Shown here piece by piece: positions 18,001 to 27,100 of a stretch of DNA of 64,000 nucleotides. How positions within the stretch are numbered: the stretch's first letter is position 1; each line of letters starts with the position of its first letter. The DNA lies in contig NZ_BLAF01000013.1 in NCBI RefSeq assembly GCF_009687885.1, forward strand, positions 1 to 64,000. The letters run 5' to 3'. Under the pieces are notes generated by a model. It did not search any database and was not told where the DNA came from. It saw nothing but the letters and a program-made list of their open reading frames with translations. The stretch comes from Acrocarpospora pleiomorpha (GTDB lineage: Bacteria; Actinomycetota; Actinomycetes; Streptosporangiales; Streptosporangiaceae). A program made the translations under genes and the position numbers.

Positions 18001-20680
18001 CTACGCCGACCTGCTGGACGCTCAGGCCAGGCAGCGCGCGGCCGACGCGCTGGACGGCTGGCGCCAGCTGGCTTCCACACCACCCCTCGGCCGCAACAAC
18101 CTGCCGCTCAGGGACTGTCTCTTCCCCGCTCTACGCGCAGTGGGGCTCGGCGTGGGACGGATCGAGGTCCTCAGAGACATCCCCTTCGACAGCCAGCGCA
18201 GGTTCGTCGAGGTCTCGGGCGTAACCATCGTGGGCAAGCGCTTGGTACCGGAGTTCGGCACCAATCTGGGCGTCGATTCGCCAGACAGCGGGACCCTCCG
18301 CATCCTTCTGGTGTGGGGACAGCATCCGGCCGAACTGCTGATGAGCTGGGCCGACCAGGACACCTCGGGCCGTCCACTGTTGATCGCGCACTTCGGCACC
18401 ATGACCGTGCAGAACAGACGGATGCTCGCCGTACGCTCCAGGAGCACGCGAGCTCCCGTGATCGTTCTAGATGACGCCGCCCTCGCGTATCTGGCGAAAC
18501 GCGGTGACAGCCGCATCGAAACCCTGCTGACGATCACCTTGCCGTTCTCCTCTGTGAACCCCTACAGGAAGGAGAAGCGAGGGCTTGTTGCCGAGGAGAT
18601 GTTCTACGGCCGCGACGAGGAACGGCACAGCGTGGAGGACGCCGACGGCACCCAGCTGATCTTCGGCGGCCGAGGCCTCGGAAAGTCCGCCCTGCTACGG
18701 GACAGCAAGCGGCGTTTCGAGCGGGTGCCGCAGCACGTCGCCATCTACCTCGACCTGAAGACGTCCGGAGGTGCCACCAGCGGTCGGGGAGCCAGCGCCG
18801 TCTGGGACAGGTTGCGGCAGGAACTCGTACAGGTTGAGGTGCTCCTCCGTCCAAAGGCACGAGGAGAGCAGGACACGAGTGCGTACGAAGCCGTCCGCCA
18901 GGGGGTTCAGGCCTGGCTGGCGGAAGACTCGCGCCGTCGGCTGCTGATCCTGCTCGACGAGGCCGACAGGTTCTTCGAATCCGACCATCACACGTCCTTC
19001 CAGGAGACTCAGAGGCTCAAAGAACTCGGGCAGGAAACCGGCGACCGGATGAAGGTAGTTTTCGCGGGCCTCCACTCCGTTCAGCGATTCAGCAAGATCA
19101 GCGGAAACGGGCCCTTCTCTCACATGGCACAGAAGCCGACCGTGATCGGACCGCTGGCGCCCCAGCACGCGCTCGACCTGATCGCGCAACCGCTCGAGGC
19201 GCTCGGATTCGTTTTCGCCCCCACTGACATTGACCTCGTGACCAGGATTCTGGGTTACTGCTCTTACCAGCCCTACCTCATCCAGAAGTTCGGCCATCAA
19301 CTGGTTGATGTGTTGCAGTCCCGGCGGTCACCACAAGACGCCGGCCCGCCATACACGATCACCTCAGCGGATGTCGACGCGGTCGAGTCGGACCCGGAAC
19401 TCAAGAGCGAGATAAGCCTCGCCTTCCGCGACACCCTCTACCTCGACCCTCGCTACAACGTGGTCGCGAATGTGCTGGCCCACCACGCGCGCGAACACGG
19501 CATGGCCGCGCGCCTGTCCGACGTCGAACTCAGCGACGAATGCGAATACTACTGGCAAGCGGGATTCGAAACCCTGGATATCGAGGCCTTCCGCGCCTAT
19601 CTCCACGAGATGGTGGGGCTCGGCGTTCTCATGCCCAACTACGACGGCCTCGGCTGGCGCCTTCGGTCCCTGAACGTCCTCGACAGGGTGGGGACGCACG
19701 ACGAGGTCATGGCCCAGCTGGACCGAGCGGCCAGAGATTCCATCCCGCACGAAGACCTGGCTGAGGAGACACGCCAGTTGCTGACCGGCAGGACGACCCG
19801 GTCCCCGCTGACGGCGGCCCAACTCGACGATGTTCTCGGCAACTACGGAAACCAGGTCAGGCTGGTTCTGGGGTCGGACGCGACAGGGATCTCCATGGTC
19901 TCAGATGCCATTAGGGCCATCACCGATGACCTCGGTGGTCGCTTCGACGTCGACTTCGTCACCAACCGCCGCAGATTCGAGGAAGCCCTGACCAAGGGGG
20001 CGCCGAACAAGCGAAGAGTAGTGCTGTCCGACCTAGCCGCGGCCAACACCAAGCCGGATGGGTGCATCGAGAGCCGCGACCTCGCTCTTCGGCTGCGTCC
20101 CGACACGCCGGGGGTCACCCGGTCGGTGATCCTCGTGGCTTCTCCCACGTCGATGCCCTTCTGGGCGTCGACGCTCACCGCGAACCTTCCAAGTCTGTCC
20201 GTGGTGCACCTGCGGCGCTACACACTGCGCACTCTGAAGATCTGGGCGCTGGACAACGAGGCGTTCGTCGAACGAGTAGACGAACTCTATAAGGCCACCT
20301 CTGGCTGGCCATATCTGGTCGACCAGGCCTTGGACCTCAAATCCTCCCTGTCAGGCGAGTCTGCAGCCATCAGCGCGATCAGGGACGACCTCACCACGCC
20401 AAGAGGACGTCAGAACCTAGTCGACAAGGTCGGCATCGAACAAGACACCCAACTCGCGAGCGCCTTCCACGGCATCATCTCCCTGGCGGACGGCCCAGAT
20501 GGGGCCTTGTACACCGACCTCATCACCGGGGCTGGCTACTATCAGCAGCACCCCGACCCCGCTGCCGCCGTCGAATGCCTGCTCTGCCTGGAAGTGTTCA
20601 ACACGGACCGAAAGGGGCGCTACCGAGTCGAACCGCTTCTCGCGGAAAGTTGGCGCATCCTTCACCTCCCCAACGGTTGA
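15047..20680 (+). CDS. Giant P-loop ATPase with helical N-terminus, 1877 aa
   Basis: Coupled to the previous gene by an ATGA overlap. Residues 1-~1180 are mostly helical and Leu/Ala/Glu-rich, with several stretches likely to form coiled coils (for example 180-310 and 800-940). A STAND/AAA-like ATPase follows: entry motif MFYGRDEE, Walker A GGRGLGKS (1207-1214), Walker B LLILLDEADRFF (D1304, E1305), then a sensor/lid region and a probable winged helix to ~1560. The last ~300 residues look like a second, degenerate ATPase-like module: SVILVASPTS, LRRYTLRTLKIWAL and ATSGWPYLVDQAL (~1753) mimic sensor and lid elements, but no Walker A precedes them. A regulatory or sensing motor for module A is inferred. 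A 17-bp hairpin lies 6 bp after the stop. Confidence 0.7.
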   Translation: MKSGHTHGGGAFADALALMDDPIGSAAAELTAYDLRFAATRSQDQDRNAVLRYLGLGNLRPRQWGDSLAENVLRRLRRPDRFDLRSIGLLLTQPLEQVLADWFAGGAADLPDEWPDALKRLAVWARMCPCPGSERLLIRAAEHSWWLPPATPAELGQEVIEAARTLAEAVSDHDTERIMIPENLEDALTTAQTEAIIEAERVVDELRAGHLPDNRLTAALATLGEVVEQVELHLASAGTLPGDHSVPALLQALGQVRETSLQRDRLSRLTELSGDTEVEELDVLRATVEELLTAQAWEEEQSALAAALLAIGDIVELVEAADGQMPADRDQLLGCHERARGLPSNLAHLVSYALMGAVRWRSSTPEAPAPQAELSVIEAPSRAPASEPHSAEPQKITEVAPRDVTDALADLVAERRFSAAYTVATAIGRPVGELWAYRVAALAEAVRSDTGPCAARLATEYEAVTEVTPEPLPLLLAVPALIRAALVTGEHRAGALLLDAVGHLDKDLGSVAHHVGTRVLQGVLLHAPLIGVLADVTELEKRVDDARMAARKFSQRRRKLRFQRATEIANAWLAPDGILGSLLHAASADDRASAPQIAQIVKRLNDPVAMNKEIDLLDATYRTSAKKPITGAARQNLLTLASGALTTVGAWLEAVAALGRQLSQDKSWATDEIADMRAGILALRSPILAGLQPHASLDQLTRAATQAAVTSLTSVFALLDGSQTLPPGEAQADLALTLECLKVPGALLDSETGRVDIRANQHDTDVYLEAFSLSWQGAFARQVAAENYAAAHEIVNVARSGLLPRESVEFAAEADMLTAEQNTRVRLHALREEVRLELQRARLQNHVSEDEFEQLSTALHHAAPGERPDLDAVRDELQTLAELLPNYRSLAAERLRERLKKLADRPNTTKQIERISHLIDDGKLATAEEFVNFVELKQDVPSLNPRDDLRRFFPSVPNALSDGITKELVNAARSGHRYGDVPALDYADLLDAQARQRAADALDGWRQLASTPPLGRNNLPLRDCLFPALRAVGLGVGRIEVLRDIPFDSQRRFVEVSGVTIVGKRLVPEFGTNLGVDSPDSGTLRILLVWGQHPAELLMSWADQDTSGRPLLIAHFGTMTVQNRRMLAVRSRSTRAPVIVLDDAALAYLAKRGDSRIETLLTITLPFSSVNPYRKEKRGLVAEEMFYGRDEERHSVEDADGTQLIFGGRGLGKSALLRDSKRRFERVPQHVAIYLDLKTSGGATSGRGASAVWDRLRQELVQVEVLLRPKARGEQDTSAYEAVRQGVQAWLAEDSRRRLLILLDEADRFFESDHHTSFQETQRLKELGQETGDRMKVVFAGLHSVQRFSKISGNGPFSHMAQKPTVIGPLAPQHALDLIAQPLEALGFVFAPTDIDLVTRILGYCSYQPYLIQKFGHQLVDVLQSRRSPQDAGPPYTITSADVDAVESDPELKSEISLAFRDTLYLDPRYNVVANVLAHHAREHGMAARLSDVELSDECEYYWQAGFETLDIEAFRAYLHEMVGLGVLMPNYDGLGWRLRSLNVLDRVGTHDEVMAQLDRAARDSIPHEDLAEETRQLLTGRTTRSPLTAAQLDDVLGNYGNQVRLVLGSDATGISMVSDAIRAITDDLGGRFDVDFVTNRRRFEEALTKGAPNKRRVVLSDLAAANTKPDGCIESRDLALRLRPDTPGVTRSVILVASPTSMPFWASTLTANLPSLSVVHLRRYTLRTLKIWALDNEAFVERVDELYKATSGWPYLVDQALDLKSSLSGESAAISAIRDDLTTPRGRQNLVDKVGIEQDTQLASAFHGIISLADGPDGALYTDLITGAGYYQQHPDPAAAVECLLCLEVFNTDRKGRYRVEPLLAESWRILHLPNG

Positions 20681-20686
20681 CACAGG

Positions 20687-20722
20687 CACGCCCCTGACGC
20701 TGGGACCAGCGTCAGGGGCGTG
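20687..20722 (+). terminator. Strong hairpin ending module A
   Basis: 17-bp perfect stem (arms 20687-20703 and 20706-20722, beginning CACGCCCCTGACGCTGG) with a 2-nt loop, 6 bp after the ATPase stop codon. It marks the end of the five-gene transcript. Confidence 0.75.
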
Positions 20723-20788
20723 GGGCATCCACCCAAGTGAAGGAACCCCCAACGTCGGCCGGGGTGTCCATCGTCCGAAGAACGCGCC

Positions 20789-20860
20789 TACCCGGGCGCT
20801 CAACTACGGTTCACCGACATCGACGGGCACCGCTTCACGTGTTTCGTCACCGGCACCCGG
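20789..20860 (+). pseudogene. Transposase fragment, IS1380-like
   Basis: About 23 codons read YPGAQLRFTDIDGHRFTCF, a phrase resembling the C-terminal part of IS1380-family transposases. The frame then loses similarity. The rest of 20723-21123 (about 400 bp) shows no intact gene. Confidence 0.45.
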
Positions 20861-21123
20861 CGGCGGCTGTTGCTGGGAGCAGAGCTCGCACTCTGGGAAT
20901 GGCGGCATTCGGGTGGTGGCCCGGAACGCCGGAGTCCATGAGGTCACCGTGTCCACTGGGAGTCGATGAGCTGGAGGTGGGCGCCGAGCCGCTGGGCCGC
21001 GCAAACGCCGGCCCCCGTGGGGCTGGCCGTGCGGCAGCGCTAACAACCGTTTCAGATACTGCGGCGGTACGAGTGCCCACCTCCCGGACAGGGACATCCG
21101 GGGGCGGGCGCTCCCGTGCACTA

Positions 21124-21534
21124 CTACATGTTGCGGTACTCCACCCACGCCCGTCCGGCGGCGGCAGCGCGGGCACGATGCTCCCGCGCTTCGGCGGGAC
21201 CGAATTCCGCCTTGTAAACGCGGAACAGCGTCCACAGCGCGGCCAGCGCGGTGACCGCGCGAGCGGGCGCGTCCTGCCATCCGGGCAGTAGGCCAAGAAT
21301 GCCTTCGGCCTGCTCGGGGGTGTGTCAGGCCTCGATGAGGCGTGGCGCGAGCATGACGCCGTCGACCCACGCCGCGCCGCGGGAGGCGAACGACCAGTCG
21401 ATGACGTGCACATCATGGCCTGTCATGCGCAGGTTTCCAGGGTGCAGGTCGTAGTGGAGCAGCGTCTCCCCGGCAAGGTCCTCGACGTCGAACCCGTCCA
21501 GCGCCCGCTCGTACATGGCCCGGTCGGGGACCAT
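21124..21534 (-). pseudogene. Aminoglycoside/choline phosphotransferase-like relic
   Basis: The minus strand encodes the catalytic loop HYDLHPGN and the following VIDWSFASRGAAWVDGV of the APH/choline kinase family. Reading stops at a TGA (21325-21327) in the phrase RLIEA-stop-HTPEQAEG, yet the same frame stays open and family-like for 66 more codons to a TAG at 21124-21126. A Gly codon (GGA) mutated to TGA would explain it. The N-terminal half, including the nucleotide-binding lobe, is missing upstream of 21534. Both defects mark a dead gene next to a transposase fragment. Confidence 0.65.
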
Positions 21535-21611
21535 GTCGGCCCGTGGGCTAGTTTGCGGACACGACCTGGGAAGAGTTGCGGTGAACTGTTCACCGGGCTT
21601 TGCTGGTAAGC

Positions 21612-22838
21612 ATGACCCAGCGCTCGTTCTCCCCGTCTGCGTTGGCCAAGCAGCGCGAGCTCAGAGGAATAAGCGTCAGGGAGTTGGCCGCAGCCGTCGG
21701 GGTGACCAAGCGTGCCGTGATGTACTGGCAGGCGGGCAGAAGCGTGCCAGACGACCGATCGTTCGGACGGCTGTTGAAGGCGCTTCGGTGCGATGCGCAG
21801 GACCTGTCTGGGCGGCAGCGAGGAAGCGAAACCTTGGCCGACCTGCGGCGCGATGCCGGCATGAGCGCGAGCGACGCCGCAGCAGTTTTGGCTCGGAAGC
21901 GGTACGCCCAGGGACTGAAGATCGATAATGAGAAGATCCGCGCTTTGGAGCTTGGCCGCTCGGTTCCCGGGTGGGGGACGATTTCTCCAGACAAGGCCGG
22001 GCGTTTGGCGCGCATGCTGGCACAGATCTACAGGGTGCCAGAGCGTGTCCTGATGGATGCCTGGCGCCGCAGTCGCCCCGAAGACATCCCGCCTGTTCTA
22101 CCCGAGCGGCGGTCGCAGACGACTGAGGCCCGGACGACCGTGTGGGAGGCGTTGAACGACCGGCAGCGAACGTATCTGTCGTGCATCTTCTGGCAGGACC
22201 TGGAGGAGGAGAAGAAGAGCCAGGGTCGCCGGTCCATGGGAGGTCAACGGCCTCCGGCCATCGAATGGCGGCGGATGCTACTGGCTGTGCATGCCCCACC
22301 AGATCTTGTCGGCTACACCCGGATTCAGGAACGCCTACGGGTGGAGGGAGTACACGATCCCGGCGTCGGGTCCTCGGTCGCCGCGTTGGAGCGTCGCGGC
22401 TTGGTCATCACCTACCGCGATCGGGTGCGAGTCGACGGTGAGGGGGAGGTCCCCCGGACACGCGTTGAGCTCACGCGCCATGGGCGTGCCGTGGCGCGTG
22501 CCGGATTGGAGGTGTCCCGGGACTCGGGACCACCAAAGCCGCTGCTATCGCGCTGGCTGTGGCGGATCCTGGTACGTGTGGCTCGCGCCGACGGAAATGG
22601 TTTGGACGGGTCGCTGGCCGGGCGGGGCCCTCATGCTCTTGCGGTAGGGCGCAGCCCCGACAGAAAGAACCCCAGCCGAGGCTTCATCGTGCTGCGCCAT
22701 CCGGACGGGGTCGACAGTGGCGCCTACTTCTGGTTCCTCACCGAAGATGGCCGACGCCATATAGCCGACTATTTCACCCTTTATCAGGATTTGTACCCGG
22801 ATGTAGATACCTCCGGGCTTGAGAACGTGGCCGGGTGA
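21612..22838 (+). CDS. Double helix-turn-helix regulator preceding the pPIWI-RE island
   Basis: A 408-aa protein from ATG 21612; a TTG four codons earlier is an alternative, and neither has a strong ribosome site. Residues ~10-60 form an XRE-type HTH (LAKQRELRGISVRELAAAVGV). Residues ~73-130 look like a second one (LADLRRDAGMSASDAAAVLA ... ALELGRSVPGW). The remainder contains a winged-helix-like region (~205-300: GSSVAALERRGLVITYRDRVRV) and a C-terminal domain without assignment. The gene ends 55 bp before the island nuclease and points the same way, so it probably controls module B; the target site is unknown. Confidence 0.65.
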   Translation: MTQRSFSPSALAKQRELRGISVRELAAAVGVTKRAVMYWQAGRSVPDDRSFGRLLKALRCDAQDLSGRQRGSETLADLRRDAGMSASDAAAVLARKRYAQGLKIDNEKIRALELGRSVPGWGTISPDKAGRLARMLAQIYRVPERVLMDAWRRSRPEDIPPVLPERRSQTTEARTTVWEALNDRQRTYLSCIFWQDLEEEKKSQGRRSMGGQRPPAIEWRRMLLAVHAPPDLVGYTRIQERLRVEGVHDPGVGSSVAALERRGLVITYRDRVRVDGEGEVPRTRVELTRHGRAVARAGLEVSRDSGPPKPLLSRWLWRILVRVARADGNGLDGSLAGRGPHALAVGRSPDRKNPSRGFIVLRHPDGVDSGAYFWFLTEDGRRHIADYFTLYQDLYPDVDTSGLENVAG

Positions 22839-22893
22839 CTTCCTTCTCGAATTCCGCTAATCGGTCTATCGCACTGCCCTAAAGTGGGCACTT

Positions 22894-24180
22894 GTGAATA
22901 ATGAGCAGGCGGTCGGTGATGCCGAACTCAGGCAGACCGAGGCACTGTTGACAGCTGCGATAGCGTTCGCAATCTGCGGTGACGCGCTCACCCGTGCCGA
23001 TCTGAGCGGCCCCGGCCGCCTAGCACGGATCGTGGAGGCGCAAGGCGCTTTGATGGCTGCCGCCGGTCCCGGGCACCACATCCGGTTCGCCGACCTGCTG
23101 GACCGGCTGGCTGGTGAGCAAGTTGGTGCGCTGACCGGGCTGATGCCGGAGTGGGCGGACCCGGGAAGCTTGGAAGGGTTCCGGCTCCTAGATCCCGACG
23201 GGGTGATAACGAGCGAGGGCTTCGACTTCCGTCTGGAGGCCGAGCTAGTCATTCGGTCCGCGAAGAAGGTGGGGCGTTTCGCTGGCGGGGTCACGTATTC
23301 GGCGCTGGAGGGTGAATATAGCCAGGAGGCGGTGTTCAGCGCGATCAAGGGTCCTTTCTATGAGCGGCATCGTACGAGCTTGATCGAGTACCCCGTCGTC
23401 TTGATGCAAGAGCTCGAGGGGGAGCAATCCGGCGAACTGACGCTCGCGGACTTGAATCTCCCGACCCGGGCGCTCGACTTCTACCAGCCGATTCCTCAGC
23501 ACGCGCGTTACCAGGGCTGGTGGTTCCCTTGCCCGGCGTGCCGGTGGCCGATGAAAATCTCGGTTTCCCGGTTCGGGGCGAAGGAGCAGGGGTCAGCCCG
23601 CTGCCTGTATCCGTGGCATGAGCGGACCGGTGCGTCGTACTTGTTTCGGCCGACACCGGGGGAGCCGCCGGTGCTGCACCCCGCGTTCGAGTGCCGTGTA
23701 CCGGACCGCCCGCAGGCAGCATTGTGGACAGGATGTGTGCCCAAAGTGCCGAAGGCACGGCCGGTGGCTTCCTACAGTGCGCTGGTCAGGCAGGTCTGGC
23801 GGTCTACTTGTATCCCCGGCTGGCCGGAGCTGCGGCTGCACCGCGCGATCAATGCTGCGCTGGAGGGAACCACGTGGCGGGCGGAGCTGTGGCCCGACGG
23901 GGACCGCATTGATCTCCACATCGCCACCGGAGAGGGCTCGCGCCGCAAGGAGCTGTTTCCGGCGGACTTCAAGGACTACACCTTCGTCACCCACCTGATC
24001 AACAAGCTGCACATGGATGCCGGAGACAAAGGCGACGCCGAGTGGCTCGTCGTGCCCGATCACCGCCAGGAGCAGATTCCCCCGCTGGATTCAACCTGCC
24101 GCAAGTACCGGATGCGGGCGATCACAGCGAGCGAATACGTGCAGATGGTGATATCTGCAGTTCGAGAGGGGCGAGCGTGA
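22894..24180 (+). CDS. Zinc-finger PD-(D/E)XK nuclease-like protein of the pPIWI-RE island
   Basis: A 428-aa protein with GTG start at 22894. It is paralogous to the 2730 gene: helical N-terminus, Cys-rich knuckle (CPACRWPM and later C-x-x-x-x-H, residues ~210-245), and a C-terminal nuclease core with ELWPDGDRIDL (E331, D337, D340) and DFKD (D358, K360). The order nuclease, helicase, PIWI protein is that of the pPIWI-RE three-gene island, where this protein is the restriction-endonuclease-like partner. Its stop codon overlaps the helicase start (GTGA). Cleavage specificity cannot be read from sequence. The spacing between the two acidic motifs differs by two residues from the module A copy. 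Confidence 0.75.
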   Translation: MNNEQAVGDAELRQTEALLTAAIAFAICGDALTRADLSGPGRLARIVEAQGALMAAAGPGHHIRFADLLDRLAGEQVGALTGLMPEWADPGSLEGFRLLDPDGVITSEGFDFRLEAELVIRSAKKVGRFAGGVTYSALEGEYSQEAVFSAIKGPFYERHRTSLIEYPVVLMQELEGEQSGELTLADLNLPTRALDFYQPIPQHARYQGWWFPCPACRWPMKISVSRFGAKEQGSARCLYPWHERTGASYLFRPTPGEPPVLHPAFECRVPDRPQAALWTGCVPKVPKARPVASYSALVRQVWRSTCIPGWPELRLHRAINAALEGTTWRAELWPDGDRIDLHIATGEGSRRKELFPADFKDYTFVTHLINKLHMDAGDKGDAEWLVVPDHRQEQIPPLDSTCRKYRMRAITASEYVQMVISAVREGRA

Positions 24181-27100
24181 GCGATGAATTGACGAGTGGC
24201 GAGGCCGGGCTGGTGGCAGCGCTCGCTCTGGCCTCACACTACTTTCCGCGCAAGGACGACGAAGGCAACATCTTGGCGTCCTTCCGAGATGCCGCGTTCT
24301 TCGCTCACGGCAAGCCGCAGGCATGGGACCAATGGGCGTCGCTGCCACTCGCCGAGCGGCGCCTGTTGCGGCAAGTGACGCGACTGATGTCGACGGAGTG
24401 GTCCGATCCCAAGCGGTTCAAGTCTGCCGCGTTGGGCTTCCTGGGAAAGCTCACACCTGACGGGGAGGGGAAGGATAAGTCTGGCGGGTTGATCACTCTG
24501 GTCGGTGACGATCCATATCAGGCCGATGCAGCCATTTTGAAAGTGGGAAGCGACTTCCTCGGACACGCAGAGCGGATCACCCGAGGATTCTTCACCTTCG
24601 GCAAGCGACCGAAGGCGCCCGCGTTCGCCGGTCCAGGCTTATGGAAGACACGCAGCGCCTACCTCGGTAAGGAGCATGGGGTCACCAGCCGGGAGATCGA
24701 GTTCAGGGCCACGCCTCTGTTCGCGGAGGCTCCGGGCCACGAGGCGCTTCCGCAGCTCACGACGACGCTCCCCCGAGATCGTGTTGCGCCTCGTCTGGAG
24801 GAGCTTCAGGAGGTCGCCGGGTGGCTGGCCGAACGGGACGAGACAGTCGGCTACCTGCACGACGTGCTTGTGAAATTCCTCCAGCAGCTCAAAACCAGCA
24901 GCGGTCGTGAGTTGCACGAGTTGGAGCTCATCTCCGGCGTGCTGCAGATCCTCAACGCGCCGACCGGCAGTGGCAAGACAGTTCTCGTACGAGTCCTGGC
25001 CTCATGGGCGGCCATCCACGGACTGAAGCTAGCCCTGGCGCTCACCGACGTGAGAGCCACCTTGAGCATGGCATGGGACATCAACAACGATCTCGCTTGG
25101 CTATACAAGATCGGAAAGCTCGACAAGCCAGCGCACTGTGCACCGCTGATGGCTGCCTCCGGAATGCACCGGCGGGCGATGGACTACGCGGCGCTCACCC
25201 CGTCCACAAAGCTGACCGAATGGGACTTACGAGGTAAGCGGGACATCGCTCACCTCGCCTATGGGTGCGCGCAGCGATCACTCATGGACCCACCTGATCT
25301 CTATCCGGCAGGGCAGGAGAACTGCCTGACGCTTGCCAAGCCGACCTCGGACAACAGTGGCCCATCGCGAGCCTGCCCGTTCATTCCAGTGTGTGACAAG
25401 TTCCGGCCCGTCTACGAGGCTGCCAACGCAGCGATCGTGGTTACCAACCACGCCAATCTCCTCGAAGGCACGTTGCGAGTCGGGGCGGTGATTGACGGCC
25501 AGCAGTGGCGCGACACCCCTCGTGGCACTGCAGGGCTAAGCGTGCTGGAGCTAACGCTGCGATCGTTTGACGCGCTGGTCATCGACGAAATCGACGCATT
25601 CCAGAAGACCGCGATCGGCCGGTGCACATCGCAGACCGTTTTGGCCTCACGAAAGCGCGAGAGCGTACTGCGGGAGATCGACCAGGACGCAATGCGGCTG
25701 CCGACCGCCCACGAGGAAGGAGTTCTCTCTCCTGTCAGTCACTCTCGGTTGATGGCAGAGTTCCTGCTCCTCTGGCTGTGCTCCCGTGCCCTGAAGCTGA
25801 ACCCGGGCAACGAAGCCGAGGCGTGGGGTGCCGCCGGCCGGGACAACGATGGGTGGAGGCTGACGCACTCCCGCGACCGGGAGATCCTGCAATTACTCTT
25901 CCCCGATCAGGCTCCCGGCCCCGATGACATCCCCAGACAGCTCTACCTCTTCCTTGAGCGAATCATGCCCGAACGCTGGGACGATCCCGAGCTCCGCGAG
26001 CCGCCAGATCTCCCCACCGGGGCTGATTGGGATGCGATCCAGCGCGCCCTCGCCGCCCTCGCGGCACCCCGCAGTGAGAACTACCTCAACTCTGTGCAGC
26101 AAAGCCTCCACGAGCTACTCGCCGAGACGATTCCCGAAGCCAACCGACGCGCGGCGGTGGTGAATCTCCTGGCAACCCGCACCATCCTGCGGGAGCTGGA
26201 TATAGCAATGGATGGGTTGCGTCGCCAGGCGACCAGCCTGGCGCACCTGGATCTGGTATCGGTACGCAAGATCCTTGAGGGCCTCAAGAAGAGCACAGTC
26301 ACCACCCTGTACCCGCTGTCGACGCTGGGCCAATCCATCAGCGGCTACCAGATCCGCGGCCTCGAATCGGCGGAAATCGAAGCGGAGCTGCTGTCACGCA
26401 GCTTCGAGGGCGATCCGCATACCTTCGTGTCCGAACTGGGCGGCCTCACCTCACTCATGGTCGCCGGTGTCCAGCGGCCCGTGCTCGGCCTATCGGCCAC
26501 CGCCTACTTCCCCCAGGCCGTTCAAGAGCATGTTCACGCACCGGTGAAATGGTGGCTGCCCGATACCCGCCCGAAATCCATCGTCACCCGCGCCACCCCT
26601 GTGATAGATCCAAATGCCGGGGAGGGCGGCGAACCGATACGCGTCGGAGGTATCTGGGCGGACAAGAAGCCCGCTGTCCTGCGAGATCTCGGACGCCTGC
26701 TGTACGAGCAACAGTTGGACAGGCGGCTACTGCGTCTGGAACAGAAGGAACGGGAACGGGATCGGGCCCGGGTGATTCTGACCGCCAACTCTTACGAGCA
26801 GTGCGCCTACATCGCCCATGGCGTCGCCCAGGCCGATGGGCTACGTCATCGGGTATGCCTGCTGGTGAAGGACCACCGAAAGCAGGACTACGAACAGCAC
26901 CTTCCTTCCCATGTCCGCCGAATGGTGCGCGAGGAGTTGGAACAGTTTCCCGAACACGGGGAGATCCTCATCGCCCCACTGTCGGTGATCGCCCGCGGCC
27001 TGAACATCGTGGTGGGTACCAGATCAGCGGTCCGCGAGATCTTTCTGTGCGTTCGGCCAGTGCTCAGCATTGAAGACACCGAGTGGATGCACGGCTCGGT

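Noticed and set aside
2730..20680. Module A as BREX, DISARM or Dnd/Dpd
   Set aside because: No methyltransferase, PglZ, DUF1998 pair, sulfurtransferase or queuosine-type transferase is present.
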